Source of the DNA: Calophaca sinica
Taxonomy: Eukaryota > Streptophyta > Magnoliopsida > Fabales > Fabaceae
DNA length: 64,000 nucleotides
Assembly (NCBI GenBank): GCA_037113605.1
Contig: CM073735.1
Coordinates: 18,522,001 to 18,586,000 of the forward strand
Direction of reading: 5' to 3'
The notes under the pieces were generated by a model. It was not told the origin of the DNA. It searched no databases and saw only the letters and a list, made by a program, of their open reading frames with translations. Position 1 is the stretch's first letter. Each line of letters begins with the position of its first letter. The position numbers were made by a program, and so were the translations under genes. Of the stretch, positions 10,802-23,409 are shown one piece after another.

Positions 10802-10996
10802 CTGGCGGAGATCCTTCTTTATTGCTTTCTGATAAACGCGCCAAGCGTTAATCCCCCGATATTATTCCTCACCTCATCCTTCGCCTATCCTGATTCAGGA
10901 CAAAATTAGTGTCTTTATCTTTACTTATCTTTTACAATGAAATTTGAAAACCATTGTTATTCATATTTTCTAGTAAAATATAATTAAAGAGGGCAT
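10802..10996 (+). repeat. Extra copy of Tat 3' internal end plus polypurine tract
   Basis: This segment matches 19509-19701, the stretch just before the 3' LTR, including the tandem-repeat edge ctggcggagatcc and the polypurine tract (aaagagggca here, aaagaggggca at 19690). It therefore looks like the tail of another element copy sharing the LTR at 10997-12935. Confidence 0.8.
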
Positions 10997-12254
10997 TGTC
11001 ATACCCTAATTTTGTCCGTAAAATAACATTCAAAAAGAACAAAAATAGTAGTAGAGAAGAAAGAAGGAGAAAGAAATCTTGAAGAGAAAAGAGGTTGAAA
11101 AAATTTGTACTTTGGTATAGCTTATGTATTCTGGGTGTAATTAATGTTGTGGAGATGGTATTAAAGTGATTTTTACCTTGTTAGAAAGCTAAAACAAAAC
11201 TCTACAACTTTGATGAGGAACCCAAGAGTCAAATATGAAGTTTACTAAGTCCAAATTGACTTGGAAGTAAGAACAAGTATGCTGAAAAATGGTTTTGAAC
11301 AGTATGTAAAGATTAGGTCATATCTTGAGTTGTAGAAGTCTTTTTTAATGAAACCAACGCCATTTGAAAGCTAACATCCTTGGCTACAAATGTTATGAAG
11401 GACTCGGGACTTGATTCTAACGATTTACTGCCCTAAAATACCATGAAAGTTATAAAACTGCACAAAAACGGACAACACATCATGTTGAATAACGTTCAAA
11501 GAAAATATCGTATCTTGAGCTATACTTGTCCAAATAAGGTGTTCTTTATACTGTTGGAAAGATAAGAAAAATATCTACAACTATTATTTTGGATTACAAA
11601 CCCAGATCGACCTCTATCATGGACCAAATCGAGCATGAAGTTCGAGACGTGATGTTACATGTATTGTTCGGGACAGCCACTTGTGTTGACAATATCTTGA
11701 GTTGTAGATATCCTTTTGAGATGAAACTTGTGCCATTTGAAAGCTGGAAACAATGTCTATAATTCTTATGAAGGTCATGAAGCACAATAAAGTTGTTTTA
11801 AGTGTTGTATTAGTGCTCAAAGTTGGCTATTTAGTTTTGTTGAACATTTAAAATATCAAACTTAAGAAGCCAACTCCCAACTTTACTATTGAAGTCCCAC
11901 TTTGAAAAATCCACACTCTTTCAACCTCTCATTCTCCTATATAAGGAGTGCATCACCAAGCACTAAGATCATCCAAGAAAAATGGATTAATGGGCCTAGT
12001 GCAAAGCATAGGGCATTTGCTTTAGTCAAATTTTTTTTGAGAAGGTTACTATCCCTTTTCAACCTTCAAGATTGGAGGGATTAGGTAGTCTGACGCATTC
12101 CCAACAAACATATTTTCTCTCGAGGTAAGTGCATTTAATTCCTTCTCTCTTTTTCTTTTTATGTATTTTTTTTAGTATGTTTATGTTTGTCTTTATTTAT
12201 AATGTTAGATACTTTTGTTATATTTGCTATTATTAATAATTGTATCTAGCTTAG

Positions 12255-12295
<41 letters not shown>

Positions 12296-12935
12296 TTAAA
12301 ATATTAGTAGTGATTACGCCAAATCCACTTTTGGTTTGGTCACTACGCAAACTTAAAATCAATGATTACTCTAAATCCTCTTTTGGTTTGGTCATTACAA
12401 AAATCTTAATAAAATACCTTAAAATATTAGTAGTGATTACGCCAAATCCACTTTTGGTTTGATCCCTACGCAAACCATAAAAATTAAGTCACAGATTGAT
12501 TAATTAAAATCAACCAACACATAACCATTTTCTACCCAAGAACTACGTAGCCTTTGATTTCTCCACTGCACTTGAGATCATTAGGAGCAGGAGCCCACTC
12601 TGTCAGCGCAAAAATAAACAACTTTTATTAAACCCCTTTTTTATTATTTCATCATTGTAAATTTTTGTCTATTCTTTTTTAAATAAGAGGGAAATAAATA
12701 TTTTTTAGAAGTTAATATAAATTTTGCACAATTAATTAGAGGTAACCTTTTTCGAAAGGATGTCGTGGGGTGCTAATACCTTCCCTACGCATAATCGACT
12801 CCCGAACCCAAATCTGGTCTCAAGGACCATTTTCTTCAATAAAGGTTTTTTCCAATATTTTTCCCTTCGAAATAAATTATTGGTGGCGACTCCATTAAAC
12901 TCGAACAAATCCCTCCGGATTTTTCGGTCGCTACA
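10997..12935 (+). repeat. 5' LTR of the Tat element
   Basis: Starts TGTCATACCC and ends GCTACA. A TATA box (CTATATAAGG) lies at 11937-11946, with a plausible transcription start just downstream. It contains an (AAT)n tract at about 12257-12294, three or so units longer than in the 3' LTR. Confidence 0.9.
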
Positions 12936-12937
12936 GC

Positions 12938-12956
12938 TGGCGACTCCACTGGGGAC
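12938..12956 (+). other. Primer-binding site, tRNA-Arg type
   Basis: TGGCGACTCCACTGGGGAC starts two bases after the 5' LTR. It is complementary, with one or two mismatches, to the 3' end of plant tRNA-Arg(ACG), the primer used by Tat/Ogre elements. Confidence 0.75.
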
Positions 12957-13032
12957 ATTTTTTTTTAGAGAGTCAAGCCTAAATAACTGATTGTGTTAAA
13001 TAGTTAACTCTTATGTTTAGTTTCCCTTGTTT

Positions 13033-13091
<59 letters not shown>

Positions 13092-14067
13092 TTGTTCTTT
13101 TGTGAATATTTGTTGTGAATGTTATGCATATATTGAACCTTAGGTTAGAAGACCATATTTTGTATATTTCATTTGTTTTGCAGCTTGGGTAATTTTAGGT
13201 TGCCTCCATCACACACCTCACTTACACACCTTTTACACACACTTATGAGTGGGACCCTATACCGGGCAGAGTGCGACTTAGGGAGTGAGAGGTTGTTAGT
13301 GATAGTCACTTCGAATCTACTTTCGATTTGGGTATCATGAGAACCTCATCTAGAGTGCGACTGTTCCGTGGGTGCCCACACGTAGGATCTTCTTCCTATT
13401 GGTGGTCACATCCCGTAATGGTACTTGGCTCTAGAGACCTTTGGTGAGGAAGTTATTAGTACCACCTGTGAAAGTGCTCACATATCGGATGATTTATAGG
13501 CCCTTAGAAGTAGAAATCCTCTGATTTAGGGTAATTTTATTTAGGACACAACGAGGTGGTCTATTTTTCCAGTTGACCTTTCTTTCTTTAAAAAAAAAAA
13601 ATTCGAGCAGCATAGGCATTCCATCATTTACAATATTTCAAAAAAATAGGCATATCACATTTTTGTTGTTGTCCATTTCATTAATAATTTCATTAGTCTG
13701 CACGCCCATGCATTCTTTAATAATCAACATGATACAGTTTGATATTAGTGAACTTTAGCATTTTGCATCCATCCTCATTTCATTTAATTTCTGGGTAGGC
13801 TCGCCAAGGAATCGTACGGAAGAGCTAGATTTGATCGGCAAAATAACATGAGATCAAGTAGTAAAGCAGTTTCAAAAAAAAAACTCATATGTGCCAAAAC
13901 AATGAGGCTTACGGTTCCCTGGCACAAATAAATAGATCCATGCATCCACATCCATTCATTCATTTTTCTTTTCTTACATACTCATATCATTTTTTTAAAT
14001 CGCCAGAAAATAATCAAACAAACTGGTTCCTCGACACCCTTATCGAACTCGCTCTCAATCAAAGATC
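12957..14067 (+). other. Tat untranslated leader
   Basis: A 1.1-kb non-coding leader between the primer-binding site and gag. It holds a (TTTA)n microsatellite at about 13031-13093. No ORF of note. Confidence 0.6.
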
Positions 14068-16260
14068 ATGGATGACCAAGAGATGAAAGATGACGTCAAT
14101 CAGCTGAAGGAACAAATGAGCAATGTCTTAGAGCTGCGATCTCTTAACAAAGACAAGGATGCAGATGGGGTATCTCCGGCAGATGAATGATAAAAGTCAA
14201 GCTACACCTTCCCACCCACAGCTTCGGTCCTATGCGGTTGCAATATGGTCTCAATACTCGAGGATGATGGTACCTTTTGCAATTTACCCGCGAGGTCCTA
14301 CCACGATCACCGATTAACAACCCTCGAATCAAGTACCACAATTCCCACTTTACGGACTCACTTTGGTTACACGCCACCTATGGCCAATGATGATACTACA
14401 AACCATAACCCTCAAGGCCCACAGCACAACAGCTTCCCACTATTTGGTCTCCCACCTGCTACACACCGCCAAAGCTAACAATAACTCTGCGAATCGATTC
14501 CCAAGCACTTGTTGTGCAAGATGTAGCTCGAGGATCTGCTCGATCAAACCATACCAGTTCAAAGCTCAACTCCTGGCTTCATGACATACACCTTTCCACC
14601 TGGTTATGCACCATCCCATCTCGGGAATACTCAAGGAGTCGATGCGCGTATTGACCCCGTGGTGAATCACCGAGCCATTTGGTTACCCCTATTATATTCA
14701 AGAAAATCCATTGAATCCCCGGACTAACCGCATTGCCTGGTCTCCACTATGGGAGGACCCAATCTAAGCATCCCGGTTGGGAATCGACCGTCTGACACGA
14801 GTTGCAAATCCTCGAAGATAGGCTAAGAGTCGTAGAAGGAGTAAGTTATCTCGGTTCAAGTATCGCTTGAGATCTTTGTCTCGTCTGGGATGTGGTTGTA
14901 CCGCCAAAGTTCAAGGTGCCGGACTTTGACAAGTATAAAGGGACAACTTGCCCAAAGCCACTTGACCATGTCTTTGTAGGAAGATGGCGTCCTATGCACA
15001 TGATGATAAACTTCGATTCACTTTTTCCAAGATAGTTTAACAGGGCGTCGAGTTGGTATAAACACCTTGAGCGATCTCATATTATTTCTTTGGAAAGATT
15101 TGGTGGATGCCTTTTGAAGCGATATAAGTATAACATTGATATGGCTCTGATAGAATGCGATTGCAAAACATGGCAAAAAGAGACAATGAGACCTTCAAGG
15201 AATATGCCCAACGATGGAGAGGTAGCGGCCCAGTGGAACCGCCTCGATTGAAAAAGAAATGGTGGCCATGTTCATGGATACTTTTCAATCACCCTTCTAT
15301 GACAAAATGATCGGAAGTGTATCATCAAACTTTTGAGATATGGTCATCGTAGGGAAGAGTTGAAGGAGGAATGAGGAGCGGAAAGATTGCCCAAAGTTTT
15401 CTTTGGAACTAATAATATCAAGAGACCCGACAAACTTCATAAAGAAGAAAGAAGGAAACCAATGTCATGATAAGCGAGCCCGGAGGACAAACACAAGGAA
15501 AACCACCCCGATTCTTTACCAATTTCCCACATCCTTCCCCATACCCCTACTTTTCACCTCCATACATTGCCGCCGCCTCTCATAATCCAACCCCCCCGCC
15601 AAACCAATCAACGATGCCCTTTCGACCACCTTCCCCCATCCAAACACAAGCACAACCAGTTGCTCTCACCCAACCAAACCAAAACCAGAAAAATGACCAA
15701 GAAAAGAAAGCAGTCCAATTTGATCCTATTCCCATGACCTATACGGATCTGTTCCAACACCTCATCAGCAACTCCTTGGTTTCTCCACGCTCAATAAAAC
15801 CACTTTAACCTCCCTTCCCAAGAGGATATGACCCAAATGCCAAGTGTGAATTTCATCTTTGAGGCGATGGAGTCACCTGTTGAAAATTGCAAGGCTTTGA
15901 AGTCGTGGTTCAAGATCCGATCAATGCCAAGTGGTTGAGTTTTAAGGAGGATGGGCCTAATGTGGGTAATAATCCCTTCCAGGTCATAGAGGTCCGGTCA
16001 TTGCCATTACTGAGGAGTTTGGGGACCAACACCTAGATTGGAAGGCAGGGAGCCAAAAGATGAGAGTATCCCCATCTGTGACATCAGGCAAAGCCTTTGG
16101 AGTGCAGGAATGTTGAATCCGGATCAGATAGCAGCTATCAAGGACGATCGCAGTGCAGAAAGCGACAATGTCAACCTTGTCCACCCTTGCTCCCCGAATG
16201 AAGAACTTGGAAATTGGGAGATCGTTGAGTTTCCCGTGATCTTTGATTCAAAGTAATTAT
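14068..16260 (+). pseudogene. Tat gag remnants
   Basis: The ATG at 14068 opens MDDQEMKDDVNQLKEQMSN, a coiled-coil-like N terminus usual for Tat gag. At 14892 the frame reads VVVPPKFKVPDFDKYKGTTC, the start of the capsid core; around 15180 NETFKEYAQRWR follows in another frame. A proline-rich stretch (15530-15660) leads to the FDPIPMTYTDLFQHL motif at about 15720, and about 15825 a PRGYDPNAKCEFH-like motif belongs to the gag/protease junction. At least five frameshifts and several stops separate these pieces. The protein would have formed virus-like particles around the element RNA. Confidence 0.75.
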
Positions 16261-17237
16261 GTAATGCAAATTCTATTGCTCTGCCCAAGGCTTTAGAATA
16301 ATTTATTGTTAAAAGGGCGCACACATTTCATTTCAGTACCATTATCAATAAAATGCACTTTGAATTTTCTAATCATTTCCCTTTTCTTTTTTTTCATCTT
16401 TTCCATTCCCTTTCTTCTTTTTCATTTTTTCTTTTCGCCGATTTTAACTAATGCAAATCCAAAAATATTGTCTTTGAAAATGACGATGTCAGTGACTCGT
16501 ACTATAACTTTGACTACCCCATGAGGACAATTGGGAAACCCCTTCGAGCAGGTAAGATTGATGGAACAAGAGGTAAGAGTGATACAACCCCACGAGGAAG
16601 AATCTGAAATAATCAAACTGACTACTGAAAGTGACAAAAGTAGTTAATAAAAATAGAAAGAAAAAGGTAAAGCAAATGCACAATTTGCCAAAATTAAGTT
16701 TTATGAAAATTTGAGCAATGAGGTTTTGAGATGAAGTTTGACCTTTTTTTCTCTATCCCAAAAAATAAAAAATGTATATCCCTTGCTACCCCTTTTGAGC
16801 CCTAAAAATTTCTTTCAAATACCCTAGACAAGGATCACTCATCCATTGGAGGTCGGACAATAGTCTATTCAATTTCATCTGTCAAAAAAAGCAAGCAAGC
16901 AAGCAAATGGCAAATACAACGTATCAAAGACGCTTGCAAGAATAAAAATCAGTAAATAAAAATGTCAAAATAAAACAAAAGCAATTATGCTAGCAACCAT
17001 CAAAGTGCATCTTTGCACTAAAAATTCTTGTTAAAAAGCCCTCAAACACCTTTTGAGCCTGAAATATCCTTTCTTTTGTGACCCTTCAACCCTGGCCACG
17101 TTACAACCCTAATAAAGTCTATTCGATCAAAACCAAATTGCTCATATTTTCTCAAAACTTGATTTTGGAAGAGGAAATCCATGTAAACTCCTCATTGCAG
17201 TTTTGCCAAAAATGTGGTTGTCAAATTCATCAAAAGG
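16261..17237 (+). pseudogene. Tat pre-RT linker; RT/RNase H region missing
   Basis: Near 16550-16640 a reading such as MEQEVRVIQPHEEESEIIKL corresponds to the acidic linker normally followed by reverse transcriptase in Tat polyproteins. Here it is followed by non-coding sequence, and the next recognisable motif at 17238 is already late integrase. Roughly 2-3 kb of protease/RT/RNase H/integrase core is therefore absent. Confidence 0.6.
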
Positions 17238-17925
17238 GATATGATGCCACCATGGTCCGCCAAATAAGATAACTAAGTTAAATAACAAGATGATGAAGGA
17301 GTTGTGTGATGACTTCAAGATCCAACATCATAATTCCTCACCATATCGCCCAAAGATGAATGGGGCAGGTGAAGGTGCAAACAAGAACATCAAGAAAGTT
17401 GGCCAAAAGATGGTGGTAACATTTAGAAGCGGCACAAAATACTCCCTTTTGCCTTACGGTTATCGAACTTGATTTGCACCTCAACAGGGCAACCCCTTTC
17501 GTTGGTGTATGGAATGGAAGCAATGCTTCCCATTGAAGTCGAGATTCCCTCGTTAAAGGGTATTGATGGAGACGAAACTAGAAGAAGCGAGAATGGGTTC
17601 GGGCTCGGTGGATCAATTGAATCTCATTGAAGAAAAGAGAGTGATGGCCTTATGTCATGGGCGATTATATCAACACAGGATGAAGAGGGCTTACGAAAGA
17701 AAGTTCGTCCTCGGGAATTCCAAGAAGGAGACCTAGTACTCAAGAAGATTTTGCCCATCCAAAAGGAATCTCGTGAGAAATGGACTCCAAATTATGAAGG
17801 CCGTATATTGTGAAAAAGCTTTTACGGAGGAGCCTTAATCCTCACAAGGATGGACGGTGAAGATCTCCCACTCCCAGTGAACTATGATGCAGTCAAAAAA
17901 ATATTATGCCTAAAAAAGAAAAAAA
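17238..17925 (+). pseudogene. Tat integrase C-terminal remnants
   Basis: KMMKELCDDFKIQHHNSSPY at about 17290 matches the end of the integrase catalytic core; the glutamate of DDE should lie in the following NGAVEAANKN-type segment, which here reads NGAGEGANKN. Further pieces (LEEA, DQLNLIEEKR, RLYQHRMKRAYE, then KKYYA near 17900) occur in shifting frames. Integrase would insert the cDNA into host chromatin; this copy is dead. Confidence 0.75.
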
Positions 17926-18699
17926 CAGATGAAAAGCCAAGCAAAGTGAGCTCGCTAGGTTGAAAACCTGAAAGGCGACCTAGGCAAAAATTAGAGTGAC
18001 TGTTGGATTGAAAACTTGAAAGAGCAATCCAAGCAAAAGTTAAGTCTGAAATCGGACATTGAAGAAGGTGATGCATCGAGGGCTCTTACCCAGTAGAGGC
18101 AATTCTATATATTTTCAGAAGTAGAGTAATGAGTAATCAAAGTTATGGATATGGGAAGTTGGCATTTGTTCCTACAAAGACACAAACTATAAAATATCTG
18201 CTTAGTTATTGTCTTTCTTTGTTTTTTTCTTCCTCCTGCGTTTTTCTTGATGTATTTTCAAGTTTGTGTAACTTCAGTCCTTGAACACATAACTCTTCTT
18301 TTGAATACCAAACACCTTCGTTCTTGTATTTCAAAATGTTGTTTTATGATAATAGGCACTGAATTATGAAGCATGTGATGATATGAGAAAGCATTACGGT
18401 TATTATATACATCTTAAGAATCACGAGGAAACGCCAAATCTCAACAAATAAGTTTCAAAAAGGACAAAGGGATTACCTTTAAAAAAGTAACTAGTGTTGC
18501 ATTGATAACTCGCGCTCTCTCCCAATCGAAGCATAGCATGACTAAATTCGATGAATCTCAGTCCATCCCATATCTTTAAGCACTAGAGATCATACGGGAC
18601 GAGGAATCAGTAAAAATAATAATCGCATTGCATACACGCACCACATGTCATCTATTCATGCATCATCTTCATATCACAACCTTTCCAGCGGTTTTGTTA
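17926..18699 (+). other. Tat 3' untranslated region, proximal part
   Basis: Non-coding sequence between integrase remnants and the tandem-repeat array. It contains degenerate short repeats of the gaaaacctgaaaggcgacc type (17960-18030). No gene is seen. Confidence 0.5.
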
Positions 18700-19565
18700 T
18701 GCTTGGTCCATGCATCAAGTATCGATCATTCAGTATTGTTTTCAAAACAATATGCCGAGCATTGGTCTTTTATTTTTGCTTTACGAGCGACACGCCAAGT
18801 ATCGCTCACTCTTTATTGCTTTCCGATCACCGCGTCGATGCAGGCCTGGCGGAGATCCTTCTTTATAGTTTTCGATAAATGCGCCAAGCATCACCCCTTT
18901 TTATTGCTTTAAGATTACTGTCGATTGCGACCTGGCGGTAGTCCTCATTATTGCTTTTTGACCAACATATCGATTCGGACCTGATGTTGATCCTTCTTTA
19001 TTGCTTTCCACCGGCGTCAATACCCTACTTGGCGTTGAACCTTCCGATCACCGTCGATGCAGGCAGCGGTGACCGCTTCTTTATTGCTTTCCATCGGGCG
19101 TCAATACTTTATTTGGCGTCGAACCCTCATTATTGTTTTCCAATCACCGCGTCGATGCAGGCCTGGCGGTGACCCTTCTTTATAGTTTTCGATAAACGCG
19201 CGGCGTTAATCACTCATTATCGCTTTTTCGATCACCGTCGATGCAGGCCTGGCGGTGACCGCTTCTTTATTGCTTTTCGATAAACGCGTAGCGTTAATCC
19301 TCATTATTGCTTTCCGATCAGCGTCGATGCAGACCTGGCAGAGATCCTTCTTTATTGCTTTACGATAAACGCGCCGCGTTAATCCCTCATTATTGCTTTT
19401 CGATCACCGTCGATGCACGACCTGGCGGTGACCGCTTCTTTATTGCTTTCAGATGAGCAGCGGCGTTAATCCCTCATTATTGCCTTTTGAATCGGGTGTC
19501 GATGCGACCTGGCGGAGATCCTTCTTTATTGCTTTACGATAAACGCCATGGCGTTAATCCCCGAT
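18700..19565 (+). repeat. Tandem-repeat array in the Tat 3' UTR
   Basis: About a dozen imperfect units alternate between two ~60-bp types: one centred on gatcaccgtcgatgcaggcc followed by tggcggtgac, the other on gataaacgcg followed by gcgttaatccctcattattg. They are joined by ctttattgcttt. Long tandem arrays in the 3' UTR are a known habit of Tat/Ogre/Retand elements and can seed satellite DNA. Confidence 0.85.
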
Positions 19566-19688
19566 ATTATTCCTCACCTCATCCTTCGCTATCCCGATTG
19601 AGGACAAAATTAGTGTCTTTATCTTTTCTTATCTTTTTCAATGAAATTTGAAAACCATTGTTTTTTATATTTTCTAGTAAAATATAAT

Positions 19689-19701
19689 TAAAGAGGGGCA
19701 T
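19689..19701 (+). other. Polypurine tract of the Tat element
   Basis: aaagaggggca lies immediately before the 3' LTR start TGTCATACCC and would prime plus-strand cDNA synthesis. Confidence 0.75.
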
Positions 19702-20962
19702 TGTCATACCCTAATTTTGTCCGTAAAATAACATTCAAAAAGAACAAAAATAGTAGTAGAGAAGAAAGAAGGAGAAAGAAATCTTGAAGAGAAAAGAGGT
19801 TGAAAAAATTTGTACTTTGGTATAGCTTATGTATTCGGGTGTAATTAATGTTGTGGAGATGGTATTAAAGTGATTTTTACCTTGTTAGAAAGCTAAAACA
19901 AAACTCTACAACTTTGATGAGGAACCCAAGAGTCAAATATGAAGTTTACTAAGTCCAAATTGACTTGGAAGTAAGAACAAGTATGCTGAAAAATGGTTTT
20001 GAACAGTATGTAAAGATTAGGTCATATCTTGAGTTGTAGAAGTATTTTTTTAATGAAACCAACGCCATTTGAAAGCTAACATCCTTGGCTACAAATGTTA
20101 TGAAGGACTCGGGACTTGATTCTAACGATTTACTGCCCTAAAATACCATGAAAGTTATAAAACTGCACAAAAACGGACAACACATCATGTTGAATAACGT
20201 TCATAGAAAATATCGTATCTTGAGCTATACTTGTCCAAATAAGGTGTTCTTTATACTGTTGGAAAGATAAGAAAAAGATCTACAACTATTATTTTGGATT
20301 ACAAACCCATATCGACCTCTATCATGGACCAAATCGAGCATGAAGTTCGAGACGTGATGTTACATGTATTGTTCGGGACAGCCACTTGTGTTGACAATAT
20401 CTTGAGTTGTAGATATCCTTTTGAGATGAAACTTGTGCCATTTGAAAGCTGGAAACAATGTCTATAATTCTTATGAAGGTCATGAAGCACAATAAAGTTG
20501 TTTTAAGTGTTGTATTAGTGCTCAAAGTTGGCTATTTAGTTTTGTTGAACATTTAAAATATCAAACTTAAGAAGCCAACTCCCAACTTTACTATTGAAGT
20601 CCCACTTTGAAAAATCCACACTCTTTCAACCTCTCATTCTCCTATATAAGGAGTGCATCACCAAGCACTAAGATCATCCAAGAAAAATGGATTAATGGGC
20701 CTAGTGCAAAGCATAGGGCCTTTGCTTTAGTCAAAATTTTTTGAGAAGGTTCTTATCCCTTTTCAACCTTCAAGATTGGAGGGATTAGGTAGATTACGGC
20801 ATTGCGCCCAACAAAAAATATTTTCTCTCGAGGTAAGTGCATTTAATTCCTTCTCTCTTTTTCTTTTTATGTATTTTTTTTAGTATGTTTATGTTTGTCT
20901 TTATTTATAATGTTAGATACTTTTGTTATATTTGCTATTATTAATAATTGTATCTAGCTTAG

Positions 20963-20997
<35 letters not shown>

Positions 20998-21637
20998 TTA
21001 AAATATTAGTAGTGATTACGCCAAATCCACTTTTGGTTTGGTCACTACACAAACTTAAAATCAATGACTACTCTAAATCCTCTTTTGGTTTGGTCATTAC
21101 AAAAATCTTAATAAAATACCTTAAAATATTAGTAGTGATTACGCCAAATCCACTTTTGGTTTGATCCCTACGCAAACCATAAAAATTAAGTCACAGTTGA
21201 TTAATTAAAATCAACCAACACACAACCATTTTCTACCCAAGAACTACGTAGCCTTTGATTTCTCCACTTTGCACCGGAGATACGTAGGAGCGAGAGCTCA
21301 CTCTGTCAGCGCAAAATAAACAACTTTTATTAAACCCCTTTTTTATTATTTCATCATTGTAAATTTTTGTCTATTCTTTTTTAAATAAGAGGGAAATAAA
21401 TATTTTTTAGAAGTTAATATAAATTTTGCACAATTAATTAGAGGTAACCTTTTTCGAAAGGATGTCGTGGGGTGCTAATACCTTCCCTACGCATAATCGA
21501 CTCCCGAACCCAAATCTGGTCTCAAGGACCATTTTCTTCAATAAAGGTTTTTTCCAATATTTTTCCCTTCGAAATAAATTATTGGTGGCGACTCCATTAA
21601 ACTCGAACAAATCCCTCCGGATTTTTCGGTCGCTACA
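19702..21637 (+). repeat. 3' LTR of the Tat element
   Basis: Near-identical to 10997-12935, with the TATA box at 20642-20651 and (AAT)n at about 20961-20994. It ends GCTACA at 21637, directly against the hAT-like pseudogene. Confidence 0.9.
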
Positions 21638-23409
21638 ATCTCCCACCATTCTGCAGGTTGCATATTCTTCCTGGATTTCTTTGCAAACTCACTACCAAAA
21701 AGCCCTTTACAAAGATGTAAGTCCTTTAATTGCAAATTGATCTTGTTTCTAAGTGCATCATCACTTACCAACCTTGACAAACAACTGAATACCCCTTGTT
21801 TCACATTCTCATCATCCATTTTAAAATTAGGTTCAAAGTGCAATTGTGGATTAAGCCAATATGCAGCTGCATGCAAGGGCCTATGGAGCGTGTGATCCCA
21901 CCGCTCATCAATAAGTTTCCATATAGGTTCATATCTAGAAAATTAGAAATATAATCAAATATTCTATCTTAGAAAGTAGCAATACAACCCAAATAAGATA
22001 ATTAAATTTTAATTGAGACAAAGTTAGAAAAGTTTACTTGGTCTTGACACTCCTGAAGTTTGTTTTAATCATTTGTTTGGCATTATCCATGCTCTCATAT
22101 ATGAAACCCATGGCAGGTTTTTCATCAGAATCCACCAATCGAAGAACTTCAATGAGAGGAGCAGCAGCCTTAAGGCATATAACTACATCATTCCAAAACT
22201 GATTGTCTAAAACCAAATTTTCCAATTGTATTCCATCTCGTGTAGCTGCACACCTATTGTTTTTCCACTCATCTGAGCTAAACATACTCATCAATGATGC
22301 TTTTAGCTCCTTGAGACAAGCTAATGTCAAATAAGCAGTGGCAAATCTAGTCATAGCAGGTCTAACCAAATACTGTCCATTTGTGAACTTATTTAACATG
22401 CTAATGAGCATTGTTCTAGAGTATATGTAGGTGGTGATCTTTCTTCCCTTCTTTATAGTATCTTGATGAATCTTTACATACCTCTCAAAGTCCTCAAAAA
22501 TCAAATCAATGGAATGGGCAGCACATAGGGTCCATTACAAATTCTTCCGTGTCTCCATCAATTTTTCCCCTGCTGCCTTGAAGTTTGTTGCATTATCAGT
22601 AACCACCTGGACCACGTTCTCCTGTCCTACAGAATTGATTGCATCATCTAGCATCTTAACAACCTTATCAATTTTTTCGAGAAGTCTGAAGTATCCAATG
22701 AATAAAGAAAAATTGTCCCTTTAGGACTGTTCACTAAAAAGTTGCAAATTGAGCGCCTTTTTTTATCCGTCCACCCATCGGACATGATTGAACAGCCAGT
22801 TCTCTTCCATTCCTCCCTAAACTCTTCAAGGCTTGCGTTAGTTTGGGTCACTGCCTTCTTCAATAGCTTTTCTCTTATATCATGATAAGAGGGAGGTTTA
22901 TATTCAATTCCATAACTTCCAATAGTCTCACACATTTTAGCAAAGGCTGGATTTTTGATACAGCGCTTGTGTAGAAAAATTCAGCAACTTGTTCATCCGC
23001 TTCCTCCTTTAGGGGTTTCTTCAACGTTTGATTAATTGTTGATTGAATATTGGGGGAGCTAATTTTGCCTTTTCCCTTTGCAACAAGCCTTGCTTTTTGA
23101 AGACAGTTATCTATCTCCATCTCCTCTTCATTCTGTTCCTCAATGTCAATTAAGCAACTTTTCTTCATTGACGCCTCTCTAGCCTCAGCAACAGTTTTTA
23201 ACATTAACATTTTCACTTCTTTCGACACCGTAACACAAGGTTCAGAATCCTCTCTAGTGCCGGCAAGATGATGCTTGAACCTGAAAATTCCTCCACTTAT
23301 AATTTTTGAGCAATAGTTGCATTTCACCTTCTTGCCATTGCCCGGAACATCCATCCCGTGTTTCCACCCAATATTAGTACGGTTTCCCGAAAAATTCTTC
23401 CTAGCTGCC
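21638..23409 (-). pseudogene. hAT-like BED/DUF659 transposase-derived gene, broken
   Basis: From high to low coordinates the minus strand encodes a BED zinc finger (NIGWKHGMDV near 23370, then CNYCSKIISGGIFRFKHHLA near 23310), an acidic linker, a DUF659 domain (GCSIMSDGWTDKKRRSICNF near 22780; VVQVVTDNATNFKAAGE near 22600; WTLCAAHSIDLIFEDFE near 22510) and the following helical region. A GT-AG intron is visible at 22037-21935, after which YEPIWKLIDERWD resumes. BED/DUF659 proteins derive from hAT transposases and bind DNA. Breaks: frameshift near 22670, an in-frame TAA before WTLCAAH, loss of the C-terminal hAT dimerisation region at the Tat LTR (21637), and interruption of the N terminus by the Athila insertion at 23409. 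The N-terminal piece probably lies at 38303-38357. Confidence 0.75.

Larger units (their letters stand above)
10802..21637 (+). mobile_element. Tat-lineage Ty3/gypsy LTR retrotransposon, decayed and RT-deleted
   Basis: Two long direct repeats (10997-12935 and 19702-21637) bound an internal region with a tRNA-Arg-type primer-binding site, gag remnants, a pre-RT linker, integrase remnants and a tandem-repeat 3' UTR, all typical of the Tat/Ogre/Retand group. The LTRs begin TGTCATACCC and end CGCTACA and look about 98-99% alike, so the insertion is fairly young, yet every ORF is shattered. I find no RT or RNase H motif. Such a copy would depend on proteins from other elements. Bases 10802-10996 are a second copy of the 3' end of the internal region lying upstream of the 5' LTR. 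On the right the LTR abuts a hAT-like pseudogene directly. Confidence 0.85.

Noticed and set aside
10992..10996. TSD of the Tat element at the left LTR
   Set aside because: GGCAT before the LTR does not match ATCTC after 21637; the left flank is internal element sequence.
11594..11820. Duplicate ORFs at 11594-11820 and 20299-20525 as paired genes
   Set aside because: They lie at equal positions in the two LTRs and are by-products of LTR identity.
14245..14584. Several ORFs in the Tat interior as separate genes
   Set aside because: They are frame fragments or shadows of the decayed gag.
18700..19565. Regular repeat array that could suggest CRISPR
   Set aside because: Units are imperfect, adjacent and lack unique spacers; context is a plant retrotransposon 3' UTR.
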